This document shows positions 25,050 through 36,986 of a stretch of 64,000 nt of DNA, in pieces. A model generated the notes under the pieces. It ran no database searches. It was given only the letters and a program-made list of their open reading frames with translations, and was not told the origin of the DNA. A program made the position numbers and the translations under genes. The DNA is taken from contig CAJJDO010000124.1 of the NCBI GenBank assembly GCA_905183005.1, positions 16,120-80,119 of the forward strand. The letters run 5' to 3'. The number at the start of each line of letters is the position of its first letter. The first letter of the stretch is position 1. This stretch comes from Paramecium pentaurelia (Eukaryota; Ciliophora; Oligohymenophorea; Peniculida; Parameciidae).

Positions 25050-26271
25050 ATATTTCACAATATTTTAATCTTTATTAATAATATCTATATTATTTGCAAT
25101 GGAGTGTTAAATTAAACAATGTAGTTAATAACTTTTTGGGTACCTGATTATTTTATTATTATTCTATATATTGTTGTGTTTCTTTGAATTATTATTATAA
25201 AGTAGCAGTTACTTCAATTTATTAACTAAAAATACTTAATCAATTAGAATCTTAAACAAGTTATAAATTTTGGAGAATAGATTCTTGTTAGTTTATCCAA
25301 AATTATTATTTATTATAGATGGATTAATAGGAGATTTAAGTTTATTTTTGATGTTTGAATTAATAATCTCTTTCTTTTTATAGCAAATATTTGATATGGT
25401 TAGAAATATTTTTAATAATTTACATTTAACAATTGGAATAAGATCATTTAAAGGTTCCAAATCAAAAGTTAATTATTTAATAATAAAAAATAAATGATTA
25501 ATAGATAGTATAAATACAAATCAATTAAGAATATCACATAAAGTTGAGAATTTGAAGAACATCTTTTTCGCTATTCATCAAAATATCAAAAGCTAATTTA
25601 AAATCAGCTTCAATTAACTAGGGTTTTAAATATTTAAGAATTGCAATAGCAAATTTGATAATGAAATCATGCATATTGCGATTATGTAACATTAGATCCC
25701 ATATTTAATAGATTTAATCTAGATAGAATTCACGTGACATACAAGTGATAATCCATCTATAACCATACATATATGGATGAATGCCGAGATTATATAAATA
25801 CTTGAATAAATTTGGTTCTTTTAATTTGAATTGAGTTTCAAAATTTAAGAGAAGACCTCTAATTCCAGTGTTAGTAAAATCAAGTGTGGAAATATATGCA
25901 TCTTTAAGTTGAGCCATTATTTTAGTAAAACAAAAAAATGTATCTGCTTCATTTTTAATGATCAAATATAATGGGGCAAGCAAATCACTCATTCCTTACA
26001 TATATTTAATAGCTGGGTTAAGTTTACCATATATATATAAAATTCGAATGAGTATATCTTGATGTATAGGTAGAGTGTTATTTTATAATTTTCTCCTTTT
26101 ATATTAATCAGTAAAAAAGTATTAAGAGAACCTGGCATTTGTTTGTTCTTTCATAATAGATTACTTGGATAATGTACGACTTAAAATAAAAATATATTAA
26201 GATACGGAACATCTTTTTCAATCATTTCATATAGTTGCTCATTTTAGATATATTCATTATAATCCATACAT
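25050..26271. repeat. Direct duplicate C, second copy
   Basis: Same as 23827-25048 and continuous with the 5' part of the TBC gene. Confidence 0.92.
25099..25497 (+). CDS. Small hydrophobic membrane protein, second assembly copy
   Basis: Identical to 23876-24274; it lies next to the intact TBC gene and is probably the same locus placed twice. Confidence 0.4.
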
Positions 26272-26549
26272 GAATTGATAACTTGGGTTTGAATGGTTTA
26301 GAATGAACTAAAACTGAGAGAGTTCTGATCAGAGTCTATATTGTCCAAAATATTGAAAATTTCTAAGAGTTCATAATTAATGAATTCATCTATATAGGAA
26401 TAATAGAGCTGTTATTATTTTTTAAGGAATGACAATTATTGAGTTTAATCTTGAGGTAAATAATTGAGATATGTCATCCAAATAATTGCTCTAGGGGAAT
26501 ATTATTGCATTTAAATAAAATATTAATAAATATTTGAATATCTAATCAT
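25534..26549 (-). CDS. TBC-domain Rab GTPase-activating protein
   Basis: Start ATG at 26547-26549 (an alternative is 26508-26510), one 26-nt intron, stop at 25534-25536: 329 residues. The TBC domain fills most of the protein. Visible landmarks are PRAIIWMTYLNYLP near the start, the arginine-finger motif IEKDVPRT, which is created by splicing out the intron, the glutamine-finger motif KYMQGMSDLLAPLY, and the late motif YRWIITCMSREF. Both catalytic fingers are intact, so it should accelerate GTP hydrolysis on a Rab in membrane traffic; the target is unknown. The layout is closest to TBC1D15/TBC1D13-like members. Its first ATG overlaps the TGA of the upstream same-strand gene (ATGA), although the second ATG would leave normal spacing. 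Confidence 0.85.
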
Positions 26550-27420
26550 TCCTTCTTTGATTTCTGTTTCTTATTCTTTTTATCTAATCTTGGATCTTAA
26601 TTAGATTATTTAACCTTGGAATAAACTTATATATTTTATAATAAATACCAATATAAAATACAAAACAGAAACTAAAAATGGCAATTGCTGCAAACAAATA
26701 GTTGATTGGATCTTTCATTCCTTATTATTTAGATAAGTAAAATTAATATTTATCTAATTAATCCTTATTATTAGATTCTGAATCTTTGGCTTAACTTTTC
26801 TTACTCATTTCAGATATCTTCTTTTTTAACTCAGCAAAAACACTTTATTATTAATTAGGTTATTGTACTGGACTACTAACTGTGTTTTTAGTAGTAACCC
26901 ATTCTTCAAATCTCTAATATTAATTTAAGTTATAATTACTCTAATATATTTCATCAAAGTTTCATCATTTTTAGTGAAAGTCCAATCAAAAGAGGTATTA
27001 GTAAATTAATCAAAATTGAAATCTGGTATTTGTTATTTGAAAGATTTGTAATTCTTTTAGTCATCCTAAATAGATCTCATTACATTATTCAATTCTTCTT
27101 CAGGGGCCTTTGAATAACATTCTTCCAACATAGTTGTCTAGATTTTATAAAAGATGGTTTCCCTATTCAAATTAGATTAACTCTTAATTATTTCATTGAT
27201 TTATTTTTATTCTTCTGATAATTCTTAAACTGATAAAACCCAACAAGCAGTTAGTTTAGCAATTACTCTATTCGAATAATCAATAAATTTACTTTTGACC
27301 TTCAGTTTCTATTTCAGATTGCTATTACTATTATTATTATGCTTCAGATTCAGTATTTTATGTATTTAGATCAGTTGCATATAGCTTAACAATTAATAGC
27401 AAAGTCAATATCTTAAACAT
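26546..27420 (-). CDS. Single-pass membrane protein with signal peptide, unrecognised
   Basis: ATG at 27418-27420, introns of 25, 26 and 23 nt, TGA at 26546-26548: 266 residues. It begins with a signal-peptide-like segment (MFKILTLLLIVKLYA). A Gln-rich low-complexity stretch follows, then a soluble, probably helical region with scattered acidic and aromatic residues. One strong transmembrane segment lies near residues 218-240 (NYLFAAIAIFSFCFVFYI). The end is a Lys-rich cytosolic tail (DKKNKKQKSKKE). The last intron decides the ending: without it the frame would run on into the neighbouring TBC gene. No family is recognised. It diverges from the zinc-binding gene at 27464, with 43 bp between the start codons. 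Confidence 0.6.
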
Positions 27421-27463
27421 ATTTATACGTGTATAAATTATTAATAATTTAATTATTTTTAAA

Positions 27464-28303
27464 ATGAGCGAAGAGATAAATTCATTTACTAGTAGTGTTT
27501 TATCTGATAATCCAATGATGAGTGAATAAGATGCACAATTAATAGTTCAAAGTTATAATTCAACTATTCGTATATTTAAGTATATATATTACAGAATCAC
27601 TTGTTAAAGAGAATGATGTTTTACAAAAGAAACTTGATGAATATGTTCAAAATGAAAAAGAAGAAGAGTAAAAATTATAATAAACAAAACAGCAATACGA
27701 AAAATAAATAACAAGAATGGAAAATCTAAAACAATAATAATTGTAAATAGATTAGGAAAGAGAGTAAATATTTACTAATTCAATATTTGAATAATAAAAA
27801 TAATTGGCTCCAAATGCAGTCAATTATTTGTATGAGTTTCTACATCAAGATTAAAAACAGCCTTCTCATACAAATATAATTCATAACTAAGGAATGGACA
27901 CTCAAAATTCATTAATGCAATTTGATGAAGATATATCTCCTAAAATAGAATAAAATGATCCTTAATTATTGAAAGATTTACATTAATAGAAAGAAGAACT
28001 AGGAAATTAAAAAAATTAACTCATTTCATAAATATTAGAATCAATAGCCAAATATGCTGAATTACAATTATAAAAATGTTCTAAAAAAGAGTGCTAATAA
28101 TGTCATCTATTATACAATCCAAGAACCAATTATATAGTATTAATTTATACAAATTATTATAGGATTCCTGTCTATTTCATAGTGGTAAATTAAAATTTTA
28201 TTCATGTAAAAAATGTGGAGCAGATGATTACTATACTTGTTGTAATAAATGTATTAGATGTAGTGAAGGATGTAAAACTAATTTCCATCAACCAAAACCA
28301 TGA
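27464..28303 (+). CDS. Coiled-coil protein with C-terminal Cys/His zinc-binding module
   Basis: ATG 27464, introns of 25 nt (in codon 32) and 26 nt, TGA 28301-28303: 262 residues. The N-terminal 180 residues are Gln/Glu/Lys-rich and probably coiled coil. The last 65 residues hold a dense Cys/His module: C-x2-CH, then SCLFHSG, CKKCGADDYYTCCNKC and CSEGCK, ending FHQPKP. The SCLFHSGKL...CKKCG pattern recalls a small zinc-binding module found at the ends of many ciliate proteins, but I cannot name a family. Its stop is only 11 bp from the convergent stop of the PEX11 gene, so the 3' UTRs must overlap or be minimal. Confidence 0.6.
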
Positions 28304-28314
28304 TTTAATATTAT

Positions 28315-29313
28315 TCAAATAATCGAATCATCCATTTTGCCAGAAGATGCAAATCCTTTTGTTAATTTCTAATTAATTTAACTTTCCATCTTTGAAGAAT
28401 TATCAAGTTAAATAAATATCCTTTTTTCATATATAGCTTTAAATAGAGCCAATCCTGAGGATACTAATCCACATGCTATGATAATATTATTATTAATAAT
28501 ACTAGCCACAAAAACAGGATCTAAATATTGATATCCTGTCATCTTTAAAGATTTAGTTAGCATAAAGAATCTAAGGATTGATAAAATCAATTCTAAAATT
28601 TCAAATCTTCTCTTTCTTCTCAATTTAATTAATGAGTTTTATAATTTCTTTGATGTATCTTATGTCATTATTTTAGTCATTTCTTATAAAATCCTATTCT
28701 CTTTACTAAATACAATTTAATTAATTTATACTTTTCTCTAAATATTATTAATATTGTTAATCTTAACATATTAATTATTATTCTCATTTAGGAAAAAGAA
28801 TTTTTTCTTTGTTTCCATCTTGTTTCTATTTCTTTTTATAATACTTTGCTAATATTCTTACTTCAATAGGGAATACCTTTATGCCAAAATTGCAATAATC
28901 CACAAAAAGTTATCACTTACATAGTACATGAAACTTGAATAATGTCCAGAAATAGCTAATATTTTGAATAATAATGGCTTGTTTTGTTTAATTAATCTTT
29001 ATATTCCTTTAATTTCATCTAAAAAAAATAAGAGTCTAAATATCTTTCGACTTTATGAAATACTCTACGTTAATGAAATGTTAATTACATCTTTAAATTT
29101 TTCAGCAACTACAAAACATTTTAATTCATTTTATGAAATCAATTATTGTATATAGAGTAGATTTGAATGTTTTGTACAACTATGATAAAAATCAAATGAA
29201 TATTGTAATAGTGCCATAAATTTATCTCTACCTTTGGAAGTACTTAAAAATTATGACACATATCTTGATAAACTTGTTGCATTTAAAGCTAATCGTCTTG
29301 GAGCTTAATTCAT
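28315..29313 (-). CDS. PEX11: Peroxisomal membrane biogenesis protein PEX11
   Basis: An intronless gene of 332 codons from ATG 29311-29313 to TGA 28315-28317. The N-terminal part carries the PEX11 signature around residues 25-40 (SKGRDKFMALLQY, matching the family's G-R-D-K..R..QY). This is followed by a cytosolic helical region, then ISGHYSSFMYYVSDNFLWI, where the family has a conserved aromatic-DN-WL segment. Hydrophobic helices near residues 170-185 and 255-305 fit the two membrane spans of PEX11, and the C-terminus faces the cytosol in known members. PEX11 tubulates the peroxisome membrane and recruits the fission machinery. An N-glycine-rich C-terminal extension is absent. Confidence 0.8.
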
Positions 29314-29414
29314 ATGATTCTTTAAATTTATGATACTAGTTGAATGGCGAATATGATTAGATTTCATGTTTTTTATATTATAAATTATTAATATTAAATT
29401 TATTAATAAATAGA

Positions 29415-31634
29415 ATGCAAACTTTTGAATATAGTGATGAAGAAATATATCAGGATTCTGTTAAATAGAAAATAGATAAATTACATGATCTACCATTAAA
29501 ATTTAAACATAAAACTCTTTGTATGAGAAGTGTAAGTGGAATTAGTTCTCGTAAATCATAGACATGTTTTAAATTTAATAAAAGAAGATAAGAGTCTAGT
29601 TCTGAATCCTCTTGTGATGATTCTTCTGAAATATAACTATCAGAATTTGATATATCTGATGAGAACAAAAATGCTAATATTTTATGTTAATATAAGAATA
29701 GTTTTTTTAATGAGAAAATTAAGATGTTTAATGAAATAAAATCTAAAAAGTTTTGGCTTGGCAACTAAATTAGTAGAATTAAAATAAATAAGGATGAATA
29801 ATCTATTAATTTAAATAAATCTCCATCTTTAAATAGATAATCATCACCTATTTCTGAAAGTAATCATAATACTTTGACTATTATTAAGAAGAATAAAGAT
29901 ATTACAGATTATTCTATTGATCAATCATTTAAATAAGTCAATTCTCCATTAATGTTCTATTTATAAAATGTTCAATAGACAAGCATCAATAATAATAATA
30001 ATAATAATAATAATAGTTCTAATTTTATTAATAATAGATCATGCTAATAATCGTAGAATAATAGTTAATATACTATTGATGTACCAGGTAATGAATCATT
30101 TGTTTAACAATCTTCAATTAAACTTAATGAAAAAGAACTTTTAAATTAAATAGTTGAATCTGTTTTTAATAGAAACATTTAATTATTGACCAAAATTGTA
30201 TTATTATTGTAAAAGGAATATAGAACTGATATATTGAATATGAAAGATATTAATGGAAATACACCATTGTTATTATCTATTAAATTGTAATAATAACAGA
30301 ATTAATTTACCACTATTCGATTATTATTATCAAATGGATCTGATCCTACAATTAAAGATAATGATGGGTGGAGTCCAATTGAAGAAGCTGTTGCTCAAAA
30401 AGATTTATTGACTACATCATTATTGTTTGATTACTTAGTTTCTAAGAAATTATTTGACATGTAATAGGAACGTAACTAGATTGATTAGGAACTATTAAAA
30501 ATCAATGATTTCTATCTCGAAATGAAATGGGAATTTAAATCCAGCCTTATTCCTTTTATCTCTAAATTCACTCCTAATGACACTTTTAAAATATATAAGA
30601 GAGGTATTATAATTTTATAATTCAGGTTCTTCTTTGAGATTGGACTCTACATTTGCAGGGACTAAGAATTATAAAAATAAAAGAAGGGATCTAACAGTAT
30701 TTTATAATCCATTAATGGGATAAGTGTAGAGAAAGGAAAATAGTTCGAATTGTAAATTTGTTACTATTTTGAATAGAGCCAAAAAAATATACTATTATCC
30801 TATTGTAAAATTATAAAATTAAATTAGCAAGAAATAGATCCTGAAGAAAAGAATCAAATTTTGATGGATTTATTAAATTGTGAAAGTGTAAGTGGAGATA
30901 TGAAAATTATAGGTTGTGAATTAATTAAAAGTAAGAATTTTTTTGGAAATTATGTAAGTTAGAAAATTAATAATTGGATTTGTTAGAAATATGAATTTCG
31001 AATTTTAACTTCATAACATTTCAATAAGAAATATCAATCAAATTATTTTATGAGTTTAGATTAATATTTAAATTAATCTATTGATTAAAATCCTACAAGT
31101 GCAAGATTTAATATAGAGTAAATAACAAGTTAAATAGTAGGAGATTAATTATATGTTAATTCTCCTTCTTTTAAATAAGAAAATGAATAAATGAAGAAAA
31201 ATAATGAAAATAATATAAAAAATGGAAATGATAAAAGTATTATTATTTTAATTAATCTTATAGAATAATCAGAATCTTGTTTACTTTATATTAATTAAGA
31301 ATTCCCATTAAATTTTTAGCAGTTTCTTCCTATTATAAAAATGCTAGCTAATGGGAATGAATTTATTTCATCTTTACAAACTGTTCTATCAAATGAGACT
31401 GTTAAATAATTACTTAATAATAAAGGATTTCCAGTTAGAATAGAGATACCAATAAACTTTACTATTGATGCTGTTGTGACATTTTAAGGATATAAATAAA
31501 TTGATAATGAAGATATTGAAATAAAGAAATTATTTTAGATTCCAGAAGATTACTAATTGGTTTCTAGAAGAGATGCAACTAAAGTTATGAAAAGAGGAAA
31601 AAAAAGATTATTTTTAGCTAATTTATTTTTATGA
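29415..31634 (+). CDS. ANKRD13-family ankyrin-repeat protein
   Basis: ATG 29415, introns of 22 and 23 nt, TGA 31632-31634: 724 residues. The first 240 residues are Ser/Asn-rich and low complexity, with a (AAT)8 Asn run near 29989. Two to three ankyrin repeats follow (DINGNTPLLLSIK; LLLSNGSDPTIKDNDGWSPI). Then comes the GPCR-chaperone/ANKRD13 core (FYLEMKWEFKSSLIPFIS, FTPNDTFKIYKRG, SLRLDSTFAGTKNYKNKRRD, FYNPLMG). The C-terminus contains FPVRIEIPINFTIDAVVTF, as in metazoan ANKRD13A/B/D. Those proteins bind ubiquitinated cargo and regulate receptor internalisation. I see no clear ubiquitin-interacting motif here, so the link to ubiquitin is only inferred. Confidence 0.85.
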
Positions 31635-31696
31635 TTTAATATAATATATATGTATCATTTTTGATGAAATTAAAATATTGAAAAATGCTATTTAAA

Positions 31697-32845
31697 TCAA
31701 AGGTATAATTATTTGACAAAATGAGTCAATTTATTATTCTCTAGATTTAAATCTAAAAATAATGTTTTTGATGATTGAATATCTTTCCATAATTTATTTG
31801 TCATTTAATTCTTATAATTACGATGCTATTGTTATAATTTAAAAATTGTTGCCATAATTTTCCAATGAGACTCAATTTATTTCATACAAATTGGATAATT
31901 AAATAAATATTCTAATCTCTTTTAAGTAATAATTGTTTTTAAAATTTTCTATATGCTCATCATCAATAATGATATCTTTTTTTAACAATCATCAAGAAAA
32001 GATTCTATACTTTCTATAATAGCTGCTTCTTCACCAGGATATAACCATCTAAATTTGCCTGCTTTATAAATTTGATTGAAATTTCTTTCGATTTTAAATC
32101 TTGAAGATTCTAAATACAATGATGTATCATCTTAAATAGCATATTTTTCTAATAATTTTTTTGGAATATTTTTTGTTATTTTTTCTGATTCTACCCATTT
32201 AATATTATACTAATTAATTTCAGATACATATTCTTTAACCAAATTGATTTAATTTGCCAAAGAGATGTTTACTTAAGAAACACAAGAATGTAAAGTTGAT
32301 TCATAATTGTAATTTGGTAACATTATAGTTGTATTTATATTATTATTTTTAACACTCTATTAAGTACTTTGTAATAATTCTAAATTTTTGATATCAAAAT
32401 GATTATCATTATTTTCAATTGTTTTCATTCTCTTATTTTAACGATTTATAAATAACAAAGCTGTTTTAGCTAGAGAATTAATATGATAAGTATTTGATCT
32501 TTTTCTGTCATGATATTATTCAGTCATTTATATATTTTTTTCCTTACTTTTAGACTTTGAACATAAACTAGTCTTTTTTGTTTTATTAATAGATTTCAAA
32601 TCTCTTAATTATGATATTGTTAAATTCAACACTTGAGGTTATTCAAATGATTAACCTAGGTCTTCAGTTGATGTCGAATATTTCTATACACTATATTAAT
32701 TCCTTAAAATTCTAGGTTTATGGATTATTTAGTTCATTATAAAACTCTATGAGTATTTTGGAGGACAATTAAGTGAAGCATGTTAATTCTTTGTATATAG
32801 ATCTGGACATCTCAGTTAATCAATAAATATTTAATTACAATTCAT
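31697..32845 (-). CDS. Hypothetical protein, 382 aa, unrecognised
   Basis: Single-exon frame from ATG 32843-32845 to TGA 31697-31699, rich in TAA/TAG-Gln codons. The N-terminal half is basic and Ser/Asn-rich, probably disordered. The C-terminal half looks helical, with WVESEKITKNIPKKLLEKY, AGKFRWLYPGEEAAIIESIE and HWKIMATIFKLQQQHRNYK, and is likely the structured part. No transmembrane segment and no known domain. Its start codon is only 4 bp from the divergent start of the next gene, so transcription start sites of the two must lie in each other's 5' coding DNA, or one annotated start is too far upstream (next Met is residue 39). Confidence 0.55.
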
Positions 32846-32849
32846 TTTA

Positions 32850-34520
32850 ATGAATAATGAAGAAGAATTACTTAATTTTTATAAAGATGAATTAGTGTGT
32901 TTAAAAGAATCAATCATGTCATTATAAGAATAGAAGCAGAAATTAATTGAAGTATCAAAATCTATTATTTTTAGAAAGTTGAACAACTTGAAAAATAAAA
33001 TAACATTCTTAAAGAAAATAATGATAACTTGAGTGAAATGTTTACTTAATATAAAGAATATACATCCACACAAATTAGAGATCTAGAATTTTAGTTAGTT
33101 AATTTAAGTGTGGAAAGGGCTGATAGAGAATTGCTTTTAGATGTATCAATATTTTTTAAAAAAGACTTTACATTAGGAAATCAGATAATTAAAAAAGGCA
33201 AATTTTGAAAAAGAATAAATTATAAAGGAATAAGAGAGTATCAAATAGGGAGATAATGTATCATCATTTCAAGATTCACCAGATAATTTAAGTTAAATAA
33301 GTTAAGATGACTAAAGTTAAAGAAATGTTGAAATCAAACAAGAATAAGTTATTTATTTAAAAAGTAAAATTAATGCAATTATATATTAGAATAATTTCAT
33401 ACACCCTAGAAAAATAACAAACCTGAGATCTAATCTATTATTGATAGTATTCCAAAATCAGAATATACAATATTATATGAAGAAGAAATGAAGAAAATTA
33501 AAGTAAAGTGATCTTAAAATTTAGGATATTTCAAATAAATAATTTGAAATGAAAATTTGGTAAGATCAAGTTATGGTACTTTTTAAAGAAAAATATAAAA
33601 ATGAAAAAATCATTAATGGAAAATTAAGAGAATTACTAAGAAATTCATATCCAGAACAACATAGAGGCAAAATCTGGTCTTTTGTAAGAATATTATTTAA
33701 GTTAGTTAATTGGTAATCAATTATAAATAAATAAATAACTCTATGAAAAATTGTTATTATCCATTCCTAATCATCCTTTGATCACTAATGAACTAAAAAA
33801 TTTGATTAATAAGTATTTTCATTGTTATTAAGTGATCTTTAGAGAACATTTACTATTATCAATGATTTTGAAAATTCAGATAAGTTGAAAGATGAATTAA
33901 GAGAGATACTTACCATATTTCATGTATTAGATTAAGTTATCATATAAGATTTATAGACCAGATATGGGATATATTTAAGGGATGACATATTTAGCATTCA
34001 TGTTTCTAATAAGAATGCCTAAACAAAAAGCTTTGAAATGTTTAGCCAATATTTTATTTAAGAGCCAATTGTTGAGGACATTCTATTAATTTAAAAGTCA
34101 TTATTTAGAAGCTTACTTTTTATTATTTGATTCTTTTTTCCAAGAAAAATTACCAGTGTTAGCTAATAAATTTAATTAAATCAAATTACCAAAACAATCA
34201 TTTTTAGTAGAATGGTTTTATACTGTATTTTCAAGAGCATTCAATTTAATAACATCAAGCAAAATTTGGGATTATTTTTTATGTGAAGGTGATTTATTCT
34301 TAATAAGATTAACTTTAGCAGTATTATCAAATTTAGAACCAGATTTATTAAAATGTGAATATGAAGTAAATATTAATTTTATATTTAGGATATATTAATG
34401 CTAATAAGATAGAAAACATATTAGATAAAAATAGATGAATTATTTAAACATTTAAATAAATTCAAAATTGAATAGAAGACCTTCCAAATCAGATTATAAA
34501 AATAATTAGATGATTTGTGA
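32850..34520 (+). CDS. TBC-domain Rab GTPase-activating protein with N-terminal coiled coil
   Basis: ATG 32850, eight introns of 20-34 nt, TGA 34518-34520: 491 residues, and the length closes exactly in frame after splicing. Residues 1-150 form a coiled coil. The TBC domain starts around residue 180 (LRELLRNSYPEQHRGKIWSF). It contains the arginine-finger motif KDLQRTF, interrupted by an intron, and the glutamine-finger motif YRPDMGYIQGMTYLAFM, then EWFYTVFSRAFNL and IWDYFLCEGDLFLIRLTLA. Both catalytic residues are kept, so it should be an active GAP for a Rab; EVI5/USP6NL-like proteins have a similar order. The short C-terminal tail is Lys/Gln-rich. Dense introns distinguish it from its intronless divergent neighbour. 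Confidence 0.85.
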
Positions 34521-34580
34521 AAGTTATCATATTTAAAAGGAAAAAGTATATTATACATAATTTTATCAAAATTATTATTA

Positions 34581-36483
34581 TCAACATTTTCCTGATATGG
34601 ATCTAATTGTCTTAAAGAATTTACAAGTACTAGGTGTAATATGTGTAATATTGGTTTATTAATGAGTTCTACTTTCCATTTCAGTTAAATTGACGAGTGT
34701 CTGATTATTATTGTAGCTCTTTTGATTTGATTATTTTCTTGCCCTTAATTTTACATGAGTTGGTATTATTACAGAAGAACGCTACATTTGTTATTACCTT
34801 AATATCTCAACTGAATTTTCTGTTTCAATAGTCTATCCAATTGATGTTTACGAAGAAGTAATAAAAATTGAGTTTCTTTTTCTATCTTTTTTTTCATGTT
34901 GAATCTTTTTATATTAATATTTTTTCAATATTTATGTTATAAGCTTTCTATTATGTGCTTATTTTTATTGAGATAAACATTCTCTTTCATTTTATTATTA
35001 TCTGACAAATCTATCTCTTATCTATTATAAATTGTTGTTATTTATTATAAATCTTAATTCAGATTCTTCCTCTGGTTCAAGTGATTTTCGTTTTTAGTCA
35101 TAATCAATATGTTACAATAATATTTCATTTTAAGAAACCTTTAAATTTTTTTAAGATCTTATACAGATTTGTTTATTATTGATATTGAGAAAGAGATCTT
35201 TCAATTAAGATTAAGAATTTAGATTATGATTAAGGGAAGTTAAATAATCATCATAATTTTTAAAGTTGTCTAAAATCAATCTTTATCGTTTATTAATGTA
35301 ATCTTTATTAATTTATATTCTTTCTCTTAAGCAATCCATAATATCAGGATGATTACCTTGAATAGCTCTGAAATCAGATTATTCCATATAATAAGCATTA
35401 GTATTATCAACAACTTCACAACAGTATTTTCTTTATGGCAAATCTTCTATTAATTCTTCTTATCCAATTATACTACCATCTGATAATTGACTTAACTTAT
35501 TCATTATAATATAATAATACAATTATCTTTTATTTATTTGATTATTTTGATAAATATAATTTGTCATATGATAAGTTTTAATTCTTTTTTTTACCCATTA
35601 AGGTATCTCTATCAAAATATTTATAAAGTTAGACTCTACCAGTTACTATAATAAAAAAGAATTATGGTTCATCTCCTATTTACCATAAGATTGTTTTGCT
35701 ATGAAAAACAATAGGTCTTAGATATTAGATGAATTTAGAAATATTAAATTTGAGAGTTCCAGGAAATATCTTCATAAAATAATCTATGGTATTTCTGGCT
35801 TATTAAATAGATTTCTGAAAGATCAATTTAAAATCATTTCTCCTCATAGTTATACAAAATGCCTTCTCAGAATAGACAATGATACTTGCTGATCTAGGTT
35901 TGTCAGATGTTAATGCTACATCTCCAAAGCTTTATCCTGAATAATATTAGAAAATCTAGAATTATTTTATTATTCTTACTTTCTAATATAAGAGTACTCC
36001 ATCTTTATAATATTTATCACCTTAAAATTTAAGTAAGTTATCAAAATTTACTGTTAACTATTTTTTTTATACCTTCACTAATTCTATTTCTTCTAATTTC
36101 TTTACTTATTCAATATCTCTATTAATATCATCTAATGGTCTAGGTCCAAATACACCGACTTCTCCTTTTAATATTATGTACATTTTATCACCATATTCAC
36201 CATAATGAAATATTGGTTATCCATAATCATACTATTCAAATTAAAAATATTTAATTGCATTTGTAACAAATTCACTTAACTTCATTCCTTCTGGACAATT
36301 TTATTTAAAGAATTCAATTGTAGATAATGAATCAATTACTGTTTCTATTAATTCATTATTTTCAATCTTTCCATATTCTTAATAAAGTTTTAATGTCTAT
36401 GATAAGTGCTCCTCATTTTCTTTTTTAATTCTTGCATGTCTTGCTGCCTAATCAAAGATGAGAGTTTTATTTTACTTAGACAT
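34581..36483 (-). CDS. Protein with two cyclic nucleotide-binding domains
   Basis: ATG 36481-36483, one 25-nt intron, TGA 34581-34583: 625 residues. The first CNB domain (about residues 70-240) has YGEYGDKMYIILKGEVGVF and the phosphate-binding cassette GQSFGDVALTSDKPRSASI. The cassette Arg and Ala are kept, so it may bind cAMP or cGMP. It is interrupted by a charged insert (about residues 115-160). A second CNB-like fold follows (about 270-420), ending GSIIGQEELIEDLPQRKY, which lacks the cassette Arg and probably does not bind nucleotide. The C-terminal 200 residues are Gln/Asn/Lys-rich and partly coiled coil. There is no kinase domain and no transmembrane segment, so it is neither PKG nor a channel. 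A PKA-R-like dimerisation motif is not seen. Confidence 0.75.
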
Positions 36484-36591
36484 TATTATATAATAAAATT
36501 AATATAAATTTTCAAGAATTTGATAGTGATTAAAGATTTAAAAAATGAAAAATCATATAATATGAATTATAGAAAAAGATATAATATTCTT

Positions 36592-36986
36592 ATCAATGAT
36601 GATTTTTTCTAATTTTTTTCTTTTGTATTTAAGTAACTTCTTTGTTCTTGGAATCATTATCAATCATTTCTGTGTCTTTTGTATTATTATCACTACTAAC
36701 TTCTGTTCTCATTTTTTTTCCATTGATAAAATTTCGTATCATATTATACAAGCTGATTTGTCTTTCCATTTATACTTAGAACTAGTCATATCGATGACGT
36801 AGATCAGGATTAGAAAGTATTCGATAAGCCTCAGAAATTATTCTAAATTCTGCTGATTCAGGATTCTTATCCTGGTCATATTTTCATAATTTACTGGATG
36901 ATGTTATTTGGCAAGAACGCGATATGCTTTTTTTATTTGTTCCTATGTCGAGTTATTTGAAACACCAAGAATATTGTAATAATTCA
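36592..36986 (-). CDS. Small DnaJ (J-domain) protein
   Basis: ATG 36984-36986, one 23-nt intron at 36872-36894, TGA 36592-36594: 123 residues. The J-domain occupies residues 1-65: MNYYNILGVSNNS, QIKKAYRVLAKQHHP, then D of the HPD motif, then EFRIISEAYRILSNPDLRHRYD. The intron falls exactly between Pro and Asp of HPD; unspliced message would read HPV and continue out of frame. HPD stimulates Hsp70 ATPase. The remainder is a charged tail with no Gly/Phe region or zinc finger, making it a class III J-protein. Subcellular location is unclear; no signal or membrane segment is seen. Confidence 0.85.

Noticed and set aside
24311..26549. Tandem pair of TBC paralogues
   Set aside because: The left copy is an exact truncated repeat ending at an N; it is contig overlap. 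The real second TBC gene is the divergent one at 32850.
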